This document shows, in pieces, positions 31,037-38,849 of a DNA stretch of 64,000 nt. Below the pieces are notes generated by a model. It saw nothing but the letters and a program-made list of their open reading frames with translations, ran no database searches and was not told the DNA's origin. The stretch comes from Sulfuricystis thermophila. Lineage in GTDB: Bacteria > Pseudomonadota > Gammaproteobacteria > Burkholderiales > Rhodocyclaceae. Both the position numbers and the translations under genes were made by a program. Position 1 is the first letter of the stretch. Each line of letters starts with the position of its first letter. The DNA lies in NCBI RefSeq assembly GCF_004323595.1, contig NZ_AP019373.1, forward strand, positions 1,984,001 through 2,048,000. The letters are read 5' to 3'.

Positions 31037-31429
31037 TCAATCGACGTAACGTTTTGCCGCTTTTCTGCGGCCGGGCTTGGATTTCTGGATGATCACCCCC
31101 TTGATGACCGAAAGGTCGGGGATGCTCGCCGTCGGATACTTGGGGTTGAGCGGGCGCAATTTCCAGTCCCCGGGGCCGCCGACGAGCTGGCGGAAGATCC
31201 ATTCGCCATCGAGCCAGGCCATCACGAAGGAGCCAGCGGTGGCCAGTCCTTCGGGTTCGACGATGATGATCTCGCCCTCGACGAACTCGGGCTCCATGCT
31301 GTCGCCGAGCACCATCAGCGCGAAGGGTTCCGCGGCGCTGCAATGGTCGAGCGCGGCATCGGGCGCGCTCTCACCTGCCGGCACGACGGGGATGGGGAAA
31401 GGTTTTTTCGGCGTGGGGAATTCGTTCAT
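31037..31429 (-). CDS. S24/LexA-like peptidase-fold protein lacking a DNA-binding domain
   Basis: The 130-residue protein is a stand-alone S24 fold. GDSMEPEFVEGEIIIVEPE carries the nucleophile Ser44, and GSFVMAWLDGEWIFRQL is the region that normally holds the catalytic Lys. Here the Lys position appears to be F or R (residues 79-80), so self-cleavage is doubtful. There is no helix-turn-helix, so it is not a repressor on its own. ATG 31429 was chosen; a GTG 9 bases upstream is also possible. Its role in the operon is unknown. Confidence 0.75.
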   Translation of the reverse strand: MNEFPTPKKPFPIPVVPAGESAPDAALDHCSAAEPFALMVLGDSMEPEFVEGEIIIVEPEGLATAGSFVMAWLDGEWIFRQLVGGPGDWKLRPLNPKYPTASIPDLSVIKGVIIQKSKPGRRKAAKRYVD

Positions 31430-31430
31430 G

Positions 31431-31679
31431 TCAATCACTCAGCCAGCGCACCAGGTAATAGAGACGAAACCCCTCCGAGGAGCGCGAGGGACCGACGACT
31501 TCGGCGGCATGGAGATTTTGCGCCGGGTCCTGCCGCTGCAAGGCGACCTCGGCCGAGTCGACCACCTCGACGACGTTTTCGGGAAAACGCTGGCGCTTGC
31601 CGCGTACCACCCGGACCAGCGCGAAATGCTGCTGGACGAGCTGCGGAGCTTCCGCATCGAGATAAACACCCCCCTTCAT
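31431..31679 (-). CDS. Small protein of unknown function
   Basis: The 82-residue soluble protein begins MKGGVYLDAEAPQLVQQHFALVR and ends FRLYYLVRWLSD. It is probably alpha/beta with no cysteines. It overlaps the upstream 339-residue gene by ATGA, and the next start lies 1 base past its stop, so it is firmly embedded in the operon. I find no family resemblance. The coupling pattern and strand continuity, rather than homology, support it as a real gene. Confidence 0.62.
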   Translation of the reverse strand: MKGGVYLDAEAPQLVQQHFALVRVVRGKRQRFPENVVEVVDSAEVALQRQDPAQNLHAAEVVGPSRSSEGFRLYYLVRWLSD

Positions 31680-32695
31680 TGTGCCGCCCTCAAACGACGT
31701 AGATGGCCAATGATAGGCCCGATCAGCGGTTCGAGATGACGCCGCATCAACGGCCCGACCGCCGTGGTGCGCGTCAGGATCGGCACGGCATCTTGCTGCG
31801 AAAGACGCGCCAGCGCCGCCAGCGCCGCCGCTTCCTCGCCCGCGATCGGCAGGGCGCCGGCCTCGGCGCCAGCGGCGAAATACTGGCCGAGGAGATCGAG
31901 CAGCAGATACACCGCCTCGTGCGTCGGCGCCTTGTCGAGCGCAAGCTCTGCGGCTTTCAGATAGCTCTGCCCGGCGCCGGAATAACAACGCGCCAACAAT
32001 TGCGCCGCTGGAGTATCGGGCAAGCCTTGCGGCAGCGGGCGTGCCGGTTCGGGCGGCAACTCGTCGGGCAAGTGTTCGAGGAAGCCGATCAGGTAGTGCG
32101 GTCGGCGTTTGCCCTTCGCCCACAGCTGCAGTCGCTCTTCCTCACCGAGCAGGCCGGCGGCGAGCACCACTCGCACCGTCTGCATCGCGGCGAGCGGGTC
32201 CTGCTCGAACGGCAGATAGTCGACCAGATGCCGGGTCAGCACCGGCCCCATTTGGCCGGCGCGCACCGCAGGATGCATCAGCATCACGCGCGCGATCTCC
32301 ATCGTCGCCAGCTGCTGGCCGGCCCACCAGGCGCGCCGCGCCAGCTCGTCGGTCAGCCCGGCGGCATGGGCGACGGCGAGCACCGCCTCGGGTTCGCCGA
32401 GCTTGAGCAACGCCTCGAGATTCTTTTCGCCCGCCTGCCCCATGCGCGTCCAGCGGCGCAAATACACCGGATAGCCGCCGGGCGAGCCGAGCACGTGACC
32501 CGCGAGCACTTCGCGCACCCGCTGCACATAGCGCTCGGCGCGTCCGACCGGATTCAGCACGATGCGCGCCTCGCCCTTCGGCGTCAGCGCATACAGCGTG
32601 CGCGCGCCCTCGTCGATGCGTACCGCATGCACCTCGCCGGCCAGCAGCACGTTGAGGCGCAGCGCATCTTCGGGAGAAAGTTCGACACTGCTCAA
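31676..32695 (-). CDS. Conserved protein downstream of the VWA gene, unknown function
   Basis: The 339-residue protein has an N-terminal strand-rich part (VHAVRIDEGARTLYALTPKGEARIVL) and then a helical, repeat-like body. It reads naturally from a TTG at 32695 that overlaps the VWA gene stop (TTGA). It includes GQMGPVLTRHLVDYLPFEQDP and LLARCYSGAGQSYLKAAELAL, which recall TPR-like helices. I do not recognise the family. Its constant place after a MoxR-VWA pair suggests it is a partner or substrate adaptor of that chaperone system. Confidence 0.7.
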   Translation of the reverse strand: MSSVELSPEDALRLNVLLAGEVHAVRIDEGARTLYALTPKGEARIVLNPVGRAERYVQRVREVLAGHVLGSPGGYPVYLRRWTRMGQAGEKNLEALLKLGEPEAVLAVAHAAGLTDELARRAWWAGQQLATMEIARVMLMHPAVRAGQMGPVLTRHLVDYLPFEQDPLAAMQTVRVVLAAGLLGEEERLQLWAKGKRRPHYLIGFLEHLPDELPPEPARPLPQGLPDTPAAQLLARCYSGAGQSYLKAAELALDKAPTHEAVYLLLDLLGQYFAAGAEAGALPIAGEEAAALAALARLSQQDAVPILTRTTAVGPLMRRHLEPLIGPIIGHLRRLRAAQ

Positions 32696-33936
32696 TTCAG
32701 CTGGATCCTGCGACCAAAGGGCACCGGCGCCTTGCCCTTGACGAGCCAGAGCACCGGATAATTCGGCGCTTGCCGGGGAAATTCGCCGTCCGCGTCGGTG
32801 AAATAGATCAGCGCATCGGGCTGCTGGCCGGCGCGTTCGATCCATTCGAAGACCGGCGTGAATGCCGTGCCGCCACCGCCGGAAAACTGCTTGGGCAGCC
32901 GCAATTCGTCCCAAGGCTCGAAGACCCACGGTCCGCCTTCCGCCAGCGCGCTGTCGCAGGCATGGAGCGTGATGCGCACCGGCAGCGCGCCCTTCAGCGC
33001 ATTCAGTTCGGCGAGGAAATCGGCGAGATCCTTTTCCGTCACCGAGCCGGAAATATCGAGTGCGACATGGAGGTCGCCGCCGTGGCTGCGTAAGGAAGGC
33101 CAGATCACTTCGCCTTCGCGGCGCGACGGACGCTGCCAGGTGTAATCGCTGCGGGCGACCTGCGACAGATATTGCGCCAGCAGCGCGCGCCAGGAGACCT
33201 GCGCGGCGAGCGCCGCATCGGCGAGCCGCGCGAGCTGGCCGGAGAGCTTGCCGGCCTCGCGCGCACGCTGCGCCGCGGCCGCCAGATGCCGTTGCCATTG
33301 TTCCTTGAGCTGCTCTTTCTCCCGGGCGCCGAGCGGCGGCGGCGGGCCGTCTTCCTCATCCCCTGCCGTGCCGCCAGCGCCGGATTTCTGCGGCTTGCTG
33401 CCGCCGGCGTTCGCGTCGAGCTCCTCGGCGCGGCTTCCGCCCTTGCCCTGCGCCTCGTTGTGCTCGCCCTGTCCGCCGCCGTCGCCGCCCTCCGCGCCGT
33501 CCCAGACATGCTCGTCCATCATGCGGCTGTCGTCATTGCTGTCGTCGATGCAGGGATAGATCTCCTCCGCAGCCATGCCGCGATAGATGTCGAGCACGAC
33601 GGCTTCAGCCGGCGGTGTGAGCCCCTCGTCGACGAGCAGCGGATTGATCGCAAAGTCACAGGCCATGTCCCACTTGCGCTGGATGCGGTGGCCGCGCCGC
33701 GCGAAATGGCCGAGCGCGCAATGCAGCGCCTCGTGCGCGAGCGCGAACTGAACCTGTGCCGCGGAAAGGCCTTCGATCCAGCGCGGGTTGTAGTAGAGCG
33801 TGCGCGCGTCGGTCGCGGTGGTGCGACACCAAGTCGCCGCCTTGAGCGGCAGCCGCAGCACCAGGGCGCCGAGGAAGGGCTTGTCGAGGATCAGGCGCGT
33901 CCTGGCCGCCGCGAGTTTGGTTTCGACCTCATTCAT
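32692..33936 (-). CDS. Putative metallopeptidase with C-terminal VWA-like domain (DUF2201 type)
   Basis: The 414-residue protein has an N-terminal zinc-peptidase-like domain with HEALHCALGH (H68, E69, H72, H77). A low-complexity Gly/Glu linker follows, then a C-terminal VWA-like domain with DISGSVTEKDL (MIDAS DxSxS) and FTDADGEF. Proteins of this type pair with MoxR AAA ATPases. It overlaps the MoxR gene by 8 bases. The linker contains a 25-base repeat read as KSGAGGTA. Whether it is proteolytic is unproven. Confidence 0.85.
   Translation of the reverse strand: MNEVETKLAAARTRLILDKPFLGALVLRLPLKAATWCRTTATDARTLYYNPRWIEGLSAAQVQFALAHEALHCALGHFARRGHRIQRKWDMACDFAINPLLVDEGLTPPAEAVVLDIYRGMAAEEIYPCIDDSNDDSRMMDEHVWDGAEGGDGGGQGEHNEAQGKGGSRAEELDANAGGSKPQKSGAGGTAGDEEDGPPPPLGAREKEQLKEQWQRHLAAAAQRAREAGKLSGQLARLADAALAAQVSWRALLAQYLSQVARSDYTWQRPSRREGEVIWPSLRSHGGDLHVALDISGSVTEKDLADFLAELNALKGALPVRITLHACDSALAEGGPWVFEPWDELRLPKQFSGGGGTAFTPVFEWIERAGQQPDALIYFTDADGEFPRQAPNYPVLWLVKGKAPVPFGRRIQLN
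33363..33387 (+). repeat. 25-base dispersed repeat, in the VWA-protein linker
   Basis: The copy has four changes from consensus and is read antisense as KSGAGGTA in the disordered linker between the peptidase-like and VWA domains. Confidence 0.7.
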
Positions 33937-34981
33937 AGAGCATCAAGTCGGCGACCGCGTTGGCCCAGCCGGCAAACTGCGGCACGGCAAAGAGCGGCTG
34001 GCCGATGCCGCGGTGCATGTCGGAGACCAGCATCACGCCCATCTCGCGCTGCGGGAACCTCTGAGCGTAATCGAGGATGTGGCCCCAGACGCGCGTCGCA
34101 TCTGGCGTGCCGCGCGCGCGCAAGGCGCGGCCGGCGAGCGCCGCCGCGACCGCATATTGCAGATCGATCTCCTGTGGCACCGGCACGTCCTCGCCGGCAC
34201 ACACCGCGTCGAGATCGGGCAGGCGGTCGAGACTGTCGATGAAGGCCGCGCATTCGATGCCGGCCGCATGACCGACGCAGGCGGAGAGCGCACCGGGCAG
34301 CAGCTGGGCATGGTCACCGAACTTGCGCAGCGCGCGATGGGCGAATTCCCACGAGCGCGGGCTGGGAAAGGCCATCTCGCCGCCGGCGTTCTTCGCCGGA
34401 TCGAAGTCGAACAGGAGCTCGGGCTTGAAGCGCAGAAAGGCGATGATGCGCTCGTCGATGCCATTGGCGTAGGCCCAGGTCACCCAGTCGTCGAGATTGA
34501 CATCGACCTCGAAGTGCGAGAAACGGTTGGCGAGCGGCGCCGGCATTGCGTAGGTAACACCGCGGTCGCCCTGGCGGTTGCCGGCGGCGAAGATCGCCCA
34601 GCCCGGCGGCACGCGGTATTCGCCCAACCGCCGGTCGAGGATCAGCTGGTAGGCGGCGGCCGAGACGGCGGGCGGCGCCGAGGTGATCTCGTCGAGGAAC
34701 AGGATGCCGGCCGGCCAGTGGCGCTCGGCGTCCGGCAGCATCGCCGGCACCGCCCATTCGACGCGGTCGTCGACGCGGAAGGGGATGCCGCGCAGATCGG
34801 AAGGTTCCATCTGCGAGAGGCGGATGTCGATCACCGGCACGCCGTGGCGGGCCGCAACCTGCGCGACGAGCTGCGACTTGCCGACCCCGGGCGGCCCCCA
34901 CAGCATCACCGGCGTGTGATGGCCAGCGGCGGTACTTTCGAATTCGCGGTCGAGAATGAAGGCAAGTTGGGCAGGGCGCAT
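33929..34981 (-). CDS. MoxR-type AAA+ ATPase
   Basis: The 350-residue ATPase has Walker A GPPGVGKS (29-36), Walker B ILFLDEI, and a sensor-1 region AIFAAGNRQGD. The C-terminal lid helices complete a single AAA module. MoxR proteins act as chaperones that insert cofactors or assemble complexes, usually with a VWA protein, as here. The ATG overlaps the stop of the upstream reductase (TGATG), so all four large genes are translationally coupled. The client complex is not evident from the sequence. Confidence 0.9.
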   Translation of the reverse strand: MRPAQLAFILDREFESTAAGHHTPVMLWGPPGVGKSQLVAQVAARHGVPVIDIRLSQMEPSDLRGIPFRVDDRVEWAVPAMLPDAERHWPAGILFLDEITSAPPAVSAAAYQLILDRRLGEYRVPPGWAIFAAGNRQGDRGVTYAMPAPLANRFSHFEVDVNLDDWVTWAYANGIDERIIAFLRFKPELLFDFDPAKNAGGEMAFPSPRSWEFAHRALRKFGDHAQLLPGALSACVGHAAGIECAAFIDSLDRLPDLDAVCAGEDVPVPQEIDLQYAVAAALAGRALRARGTPDATRVWGHILDYAQRFPQREMGVMLVSDMHRGIGQPLFAVPQFAGWANAVADLMLYE

Positions 34982-36453
34982 CAGATCGTCTCGTATCTCA
35001 GGTGATCGGCAGGCAACCCCGCCGTCTTCAGGTGGTTCGTCACACTTTCGATGAATTCGGCAGGGCCGGCGACATAGACCTCGCGGCGGGCGAAATCCGG
35101 GATGGCGAGGACCTGGCCGGCCGCCGCGGCGCCGGCAGCGGCGGCATCGGGCGCGGTCAGTGTCTCGAAGCTGAAAGTTTCCAGCGCTTCGGCCCAGGCG
35201 CGGCACTGGTTTGCCAGGTAATGACCATCGGGACGGGTCGCCGCCCAGATGAGATGCATGAGGCCGGGCAGGTCGGCCGCGGCGGCATTCTCGATCAGGC
35301 TCTTGATCGGCGCGAAGCCGGTGTCGCAAGCGATGAACAGCAGGTCGTCGCTGCTGTCCTTCTGCAACACGAATTCGCCGAATGGCCCGAACACGCTGAC
35401 CAGGTCGCCGGGCTTGAAGGGGTCCGAGAACAGCCGGCTGGCGAAGGCGTCGTTGTCATCGCGACGGATGTGGAACAGCAGATTACGATCGTCGCAGGGA
35501 CAGGAGGCGATCGGATAATCGCCCTGGAAATTGGTGGTGGCGCCGGAAACGGAGAGCGTCACCGATTGGCCGGCGAGGAAACGCAGGCGCTGGCTGCGCG
35601 GTGTCTGCAAATGCAGCAGCAGGATGTCGCTCGATAGCGGCGTGACCTGCTTCACCTTCGCCGTCACCTCCTGCTCGGGGATGTCGCTGGGCTGGGTCGC
35701 CTCGATCATCTCGATGACGAGATCGGTGACGGCGGTGTTGGAACACAGTAAGGCATGCCCCTGGGCACGCTCGCTGGCCGAGAGCGGATAGTCGGTCGGA
35801 TGGATCTGCTTGACCTGTCCGGAGACGATGCGCGCCTTGCACAGCCCGCAATTGCCATTGCGGCAGCCATAGGACGGGGCGAGGCCCGCGCGCAGCGCCG
35901 CTTCGAGCACCGATTCGTTGCCTTCGACGAAAAACTCGCGGCCCGAGGGCCGCACCTTGACCTGCGCCGTCATGACACGCAACACATCATCGAGCACCTC
36001 CAATCGATCGGCGGGTTCTTCGCTGGCCAGCACCGCGGCCAGCCCGTCGTCGAGCAGGCGGGCCAGTTCGGCAAGCTGTGGGGAAGGCGCCGTTTTCTGC
36101 ATTTCGTCGATACGCGTGCTGAGCGCTTCGACGAGGCGATGATACTCGGCCAGATGGCGGCGCACCTCTTCGAGTTCCTCGCTCTGGGCGGCCAGCCGCT
36201 GGGCGAGGATTTCCTGATTGGGCAGGATGCGCTCGCGCACCCGCTTGGCGAACGCCTGTTCCTTGATCTGCATAATGCGTTCGAAAGCGCCGGAATCCTC
36301 GAGCTTGATGTCGGGATAGAGCTTTTCCAGATCCTCGCTCAACACCATGCCGTCATGAGACGGAAGCTCGCCTGCAGCGATGTGCTTTTGCAGCACCGCG
36401 CGGGGCACACCCAGCAACTGCGCCGCGCGCGAAAGTGTCAGGGGCAGGGACAT
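34981..36453 (-). CDS. HTH/coiled-coil - 2Fe-2S ferredoxin - flavin reductase fusion
   Basis: The 490-residue protein has three parts. Residues 5-45 look like a MerR/excisionase-type helix-turn-helix (LSRAAQLLGVPRAVLQKHI). Residues 55-120 form a coiled coil. From about 165 there is a plant-type 2Fe-2S domain (C197, C202, C205, C237), followed by an FAD/NAD reductase with GDYPIASCP and ACDTGFAPIKSLIE. The back half resembles phenol-hydroxylase or CDP-glucoseen-type reductases that feed electrons to an oxygenase or other partner. GAGGAG precedes the ATG. It heads the operon. The N-terminal domain is unusual for a reductase. Confidence 0.85.
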   Translation of the reverse strand: MSLPLTLSRAAQLLGVPRAVLQKHIAAGELPSHDGMVLSEDLEKLYPDIKLEDSGAFERIMQIKEQAFAKRVRERILPNQEILAQRLAAQSEELEEVRRHLAEYHRLVEALSTRIDEMQKTAPSPQLAELARLLDDGLAAVLASEEPADRLEVLDDVLRVMTAQVKVRPSGREFFVEGNESVLEAALRAGLAPSYGCRNGNCGLCKARIVSGQVKQIHPTDYPLSASERAQGHALLCSNTAVTDLVIEMIEATQPSDIPEQEVTAKVKQVTPLSSDILLLHLQTPRSQRLRFLAGQSVTLSVSGATTNFQGDYPIASCPCDDRNLLFHIRRDDNDAFASRLFSDPFKPGDLVSVFGPFGEFVLQKDSSDDLLFIACDTGFAPIKSLIENAAAADLPGLMHLIWAATRPDGHYLANQCRAWAEALETFSFETLTAPDAAAAGAAAAGQVLAIPDFARREVYVAGPAEFIESVTNHLKTAGLPADHLRYETI

Positions 36454-36504
36454 GATCGTCTCCTCTTCATTCGTAATTATTGTTTTGCTGATGATACAGA
36501 AAAG

Positions 36505-36646
36505 GAAACCCCTGCGAAACGCCGCGAGCGGGATGATAGCTCGGCGCCCGGAGCGCAGCGACCGAGACATATCAAATAGATAGGCGAGGGAGCGAGCACC
36601 GCGCAACGCAGCAGACCGCCCGCGCAGCCAGTTTCGCAGGGGTTTC
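36505..36646 (+). repeat. Composite repeat, GAAACCCCTGCGAAAC-ended type, copy 2
   Basis: It is 142 bases, near-identical to copy 1 at 5741-5882 and in the same orientation. It lies in the divergent region between the reductase fusion and chrA. No clear target duplication is seen. The following 36647-36763 holds a short stretch (ATTCTGCTACACTGCC) resembling the end of the 25866-26009 repeat, and nothing else recognisable. Confidence 0.8.
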
Positions 36647-36763
36647 AAATGATGGCAGCGATATTCTGCTACACTGCCTCGGTCGGGAATCGCGGACTCC
36701 CGGCTTGCCCAAGACGGTGTCCCGTCCAAGTTCCGTCAGCGCGATTTCTTGCGAGGTCTTGCC

Positions 36764-38203
36764 ATGGACACCGTCGACACGACTTCCCCTACTTCTTCTC
36801 CTACTTCCACATCCGCGGGTGCCGTCCCGCCAGCGCCGACTCTTCGAAACAAGGCGGCGCCCGGCGGGACGCCCTCACCCCCGCCAGCGCCGACTTTGGG
36901 CGAGGCTTTCAAATACTGGCTCAAACTCGGCTTCATCAGCTTCGGCGGCCCGGCCGGCCAAATTTCGATGATGCACCATGAACTGGTCGAGAAGCGCCGC
37001 TGGATTTCCGAGCAGCGTTTCCTGCATGCGCTCAACTACTGCATGCTGCTGCCGGGGCCGGAAGCCATCCAGCTCGCCATCTACATCGCCTGGCTGATGC
37101 ACGGCATCGGTGGTGCGATCGCCGCCGGCGTGCTGTTCTTCCTGCCGGCCTTCGTGTTGTTGTCCGCCCTGGCCGCCACCTACCTCGCTTTCGGCGATCT
37201 GCCGCTGGTGCAGGGCATCTTCTCCGGCATCCGTCCGGCCGTCGTCGCGGTGGTGCTGTTCGCCGCCTGGCGCATCGGTTCGAAGGCGATCAAGAACGAA
37301 GTGCTGGCCGGCATCGCCGTCTTGGCCTTCATCGGCATTTTCTTCTTCAAGATCGGCTTTCCCTGGATCGTGCTCTCCGCCGCTGGCTTGGGCGTGCTCG
37401 GCAACGCCATGGGCGGCAAGCTCGCCGCCAAATTCAAGGCGGGGGGCGGTCATGGTGCCACGCACAAGGTCTCCGGCCCGGCGGTGATCGACGACGACAC
37501 GCCGCCGCCGGCGCACGCCCGGTTCAGCTGGGCCAAGCTGGTGATGAGCACGGGGATCTTCCTCGTCATCGGCATCGCTTGCCTGCTGGCATTGCAGGGC
37601 AGCCGCGATCTCTTCCACATGGGCGAGTTCTTCACCAAGGCCGCCTTTCTCACCATCGGCGGCGCCTATGCCGTGCTGCCCTATGTCTATCAGGGCGCCG
37701 TCGAGCACTTCAATTGGCTCACCGGCCCGCAGATGATCGATGGCCTCGCGCTCGGCGAAACCACGCCCGGCCCGCTGATCATGGTCGTCACCTGGGTCGG
37801 CTACATCGGCGGGGTGACGAAGGCTGTGCTCGATGCCCCGATCGCCGCCGGTCTGGCCGGCGCCACGGTGGCGACGTTCTTCACCTTCCTGCCGAGCTTC
37901 TGGTTCATCATCGCTGGCGGACCACTGGTCGAAGCGACCCGCGGCGAGCTCAAATTCACCGCGCCGCTCACCGCGATCACCGCCGCAGTCGTCGGCGTGA
38001 TCATGAACCTCGCCGTTTTCTTCGCCTGGCATACCTTCTGGCCCAAGGCCAGCGAAGCAGCGCCCTTCTCCGGGCCGTTCGAAGGCTTGGCCGTTATCGT
38101 CACCATCGCCGCCTTCCTGGCGCTGTGGAAGTACAAGATCGACATCATGAAAGTAATCGGCGCCTGCGCGCTGCTTGGGCTACTGCTCACGTTCATCCGC
38201 TGA
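36764..38203 (+). CDS. chrA: ChrA-family chromate transporter
   Basis: The 479-residue protein is a full two-domain CHR transporter. Each half carries the family pattern: FISFGGPAGQI with YCMLLPGPEAIQLAIYIAWL in the first half, and FLTIGGAYAVLPYV with DGLALGETTPGPLIMVVTWVGYIGG in the second. It probably exports chromate or a related anion. The first 50 residues before GEAFKYWLKLG are Ser/Thr/Pro-rich and contain two copies of the 25-base repeat (GAVPPAPT and PPAPT), an unusual extension. The start at MDTVDT (36764) has GAGG upstream. Confidence 0.92.
   Translation: MDTVDTTSPTSSPTSTSAGAVPPAPTLRNKAAPGGTPSPPPAPTLGEAFKYWLKLGFISFGGPAGQISMMHHELVEKRRWISEQRFLHALNYCMLLPGPEAIQLAIYIAWLMHGIGGAIAAGVLFFLPAFVLLSALAATYLAFGDLPLVQGIFSGIRPAVVAVVLFAAWRIGSKAIKNEVLAGIAVLAFIGIFFFKIGFPWIVLSAAGLGVLGNAMGGKLAAKFKAGGGHGATHKVSGPAVIDDDTPPPAHARFSWAKLVMSTGIFLVIGIACLLALQGSRDLFHMGEFFTKAAFLTIGGAYAVLPYVYQGAVEHFNWLTGPQMIDGLALGETTPGPLIMVVTWVGYIGGVTKAVLDAPIAAGLAGATVATFFTFLPSFWFIIAGGPLVEATRGELKFTAPLTAITAAVVGVIMNLAVFFAWHTFWPKASEAAPFSGPFEGLAVIVTIAAFLALWKYKIDIMKVIGACALLGLLLTFIR
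36819..36843 (+). repeat. 25-base dispersed repeat, 5' end of chrA (copy 1)
   Basis: It matches the consensus except for one base near the end, and is read in frame as GAVPPAPT in the N-terminal tail. Confidence 0.85.
36879..36897 (+). repeat. 25-base repeat, 3' half copy in chrA
   Basis: CCGCCAGCGCCGACTTT is preserved exactly; the first part of the repeat is missing or diverged. It is read as PPAPT in the same frame as the full copy 42 bases upstream. Confidence 0.75.
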
Positions 38204-38205
38204 TG

Positions 38206-38628
38206 TCAGCGAATCCGGTACGAGGCGTGACAGGCGACACAGGTGCCGAGCAGCGTGGGCAGCTCGGCCAACGCCTTGTCGCGGTCGCCGCTGGCGGCAA
38301 CACGCGCGAAATCGGTAGCGGCGATATGGCCGCTGATCGCCAACTGATGCATCTCACGCGGCATCTGCGGGCCCGGTCGCGCATCGAACGGCAACGTGGC
38401 GTTTTTGCCCATCGCACTGCGTCCCAGTTCCTTTTCCGCCACCTCGCCCGCCTCCTTGACCTGGTTCGCGGCCAGCAGAGAGACGATCGAGTTGAGCGCG
38501 ATCAGGTTGTCGAGCATTTCCTTGCGCAAGGTTTCCTGCGCGGCGGGCTTGAGCTCGGCGAGCTGCCGGGTGTCTTCCGCCACCGCCGGCAGGGCCAGCA
38601 GCGAGAGGATCAACAGGGGTTTTTTCAT
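38206..38628 (-). CDS. Exported c-type cytochrome with C-terminal haem
   Basis: The 140-residue protein has a signal peptide (MKKPLLILSLLALPAVA), a helical body, and a single haem motif CVACH near the C-terminus followed by ASYRIR. That layout is typical of cytochrome c-prime/c-556 four-helix proteins, which bind NO or transfer electrons. A perfect FNR-type box is centred 88 bases from its ATG, the same distance as at nirS, which supports a role in nitrogen-oxide respiration or NO handling. It is convergent with chrA; the stops are 2 bases apart. Confidence 0.85.
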   Translation of the reverse strand: MKKPLLILSLLALPAVAEDTRQLAELKPAAQETLRKEMLDNLIALNSIVSLLAANQVKEAGEVAEKELGRSAMGKNATLPFDARPGPQMPREMHQLAISGHIAATDFARVAASGDRDKALAELPTLLGTCVACHASYRIR

Positions 38629-38709
38629 GATCGGGAGCCTCCGAAAAACGTGTGAGCACATCTTAAGGGAAAGGAGATCGTGCCCGCGTTGCTTTCATCA
38701 GCAAAACAA

Positions 38710-38723
38710 TTGATACACATCAA
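38710..38723 (-). promoter_or_regulatory. Perfect FNR-type box between the cytochrome and porin genes
   Basis: TTGATACACATCAA is the full FNR consensus. It lies between divergent genes: 88 bases from the cytochrome ATG (38628) and about 133 bases from the porin ATG (38850). The shorter distance and the match to nirS geometry favour the cytochrome, but both may respond. Confidence 0.8.
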
Positions 38724-38849
38724 TATCCAAATATTGAAAATTACTAAACTTTTTTCGGTTCTGCCCGATCGGGCCTGCAGCTTTGCTCGATGCTGAGGGA
38801 AAGACCGGACAGGTTGATCGTCATTGTGTTCATTTACAGGGGGCATTCC

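Noticed and set aside
36454-36729. Longer N-terminus for the reductase fusion reaching 36729
   Set aside because: The extension would be read from the composite repeat; a good GAGGAG site and a natural start exist at 36453.
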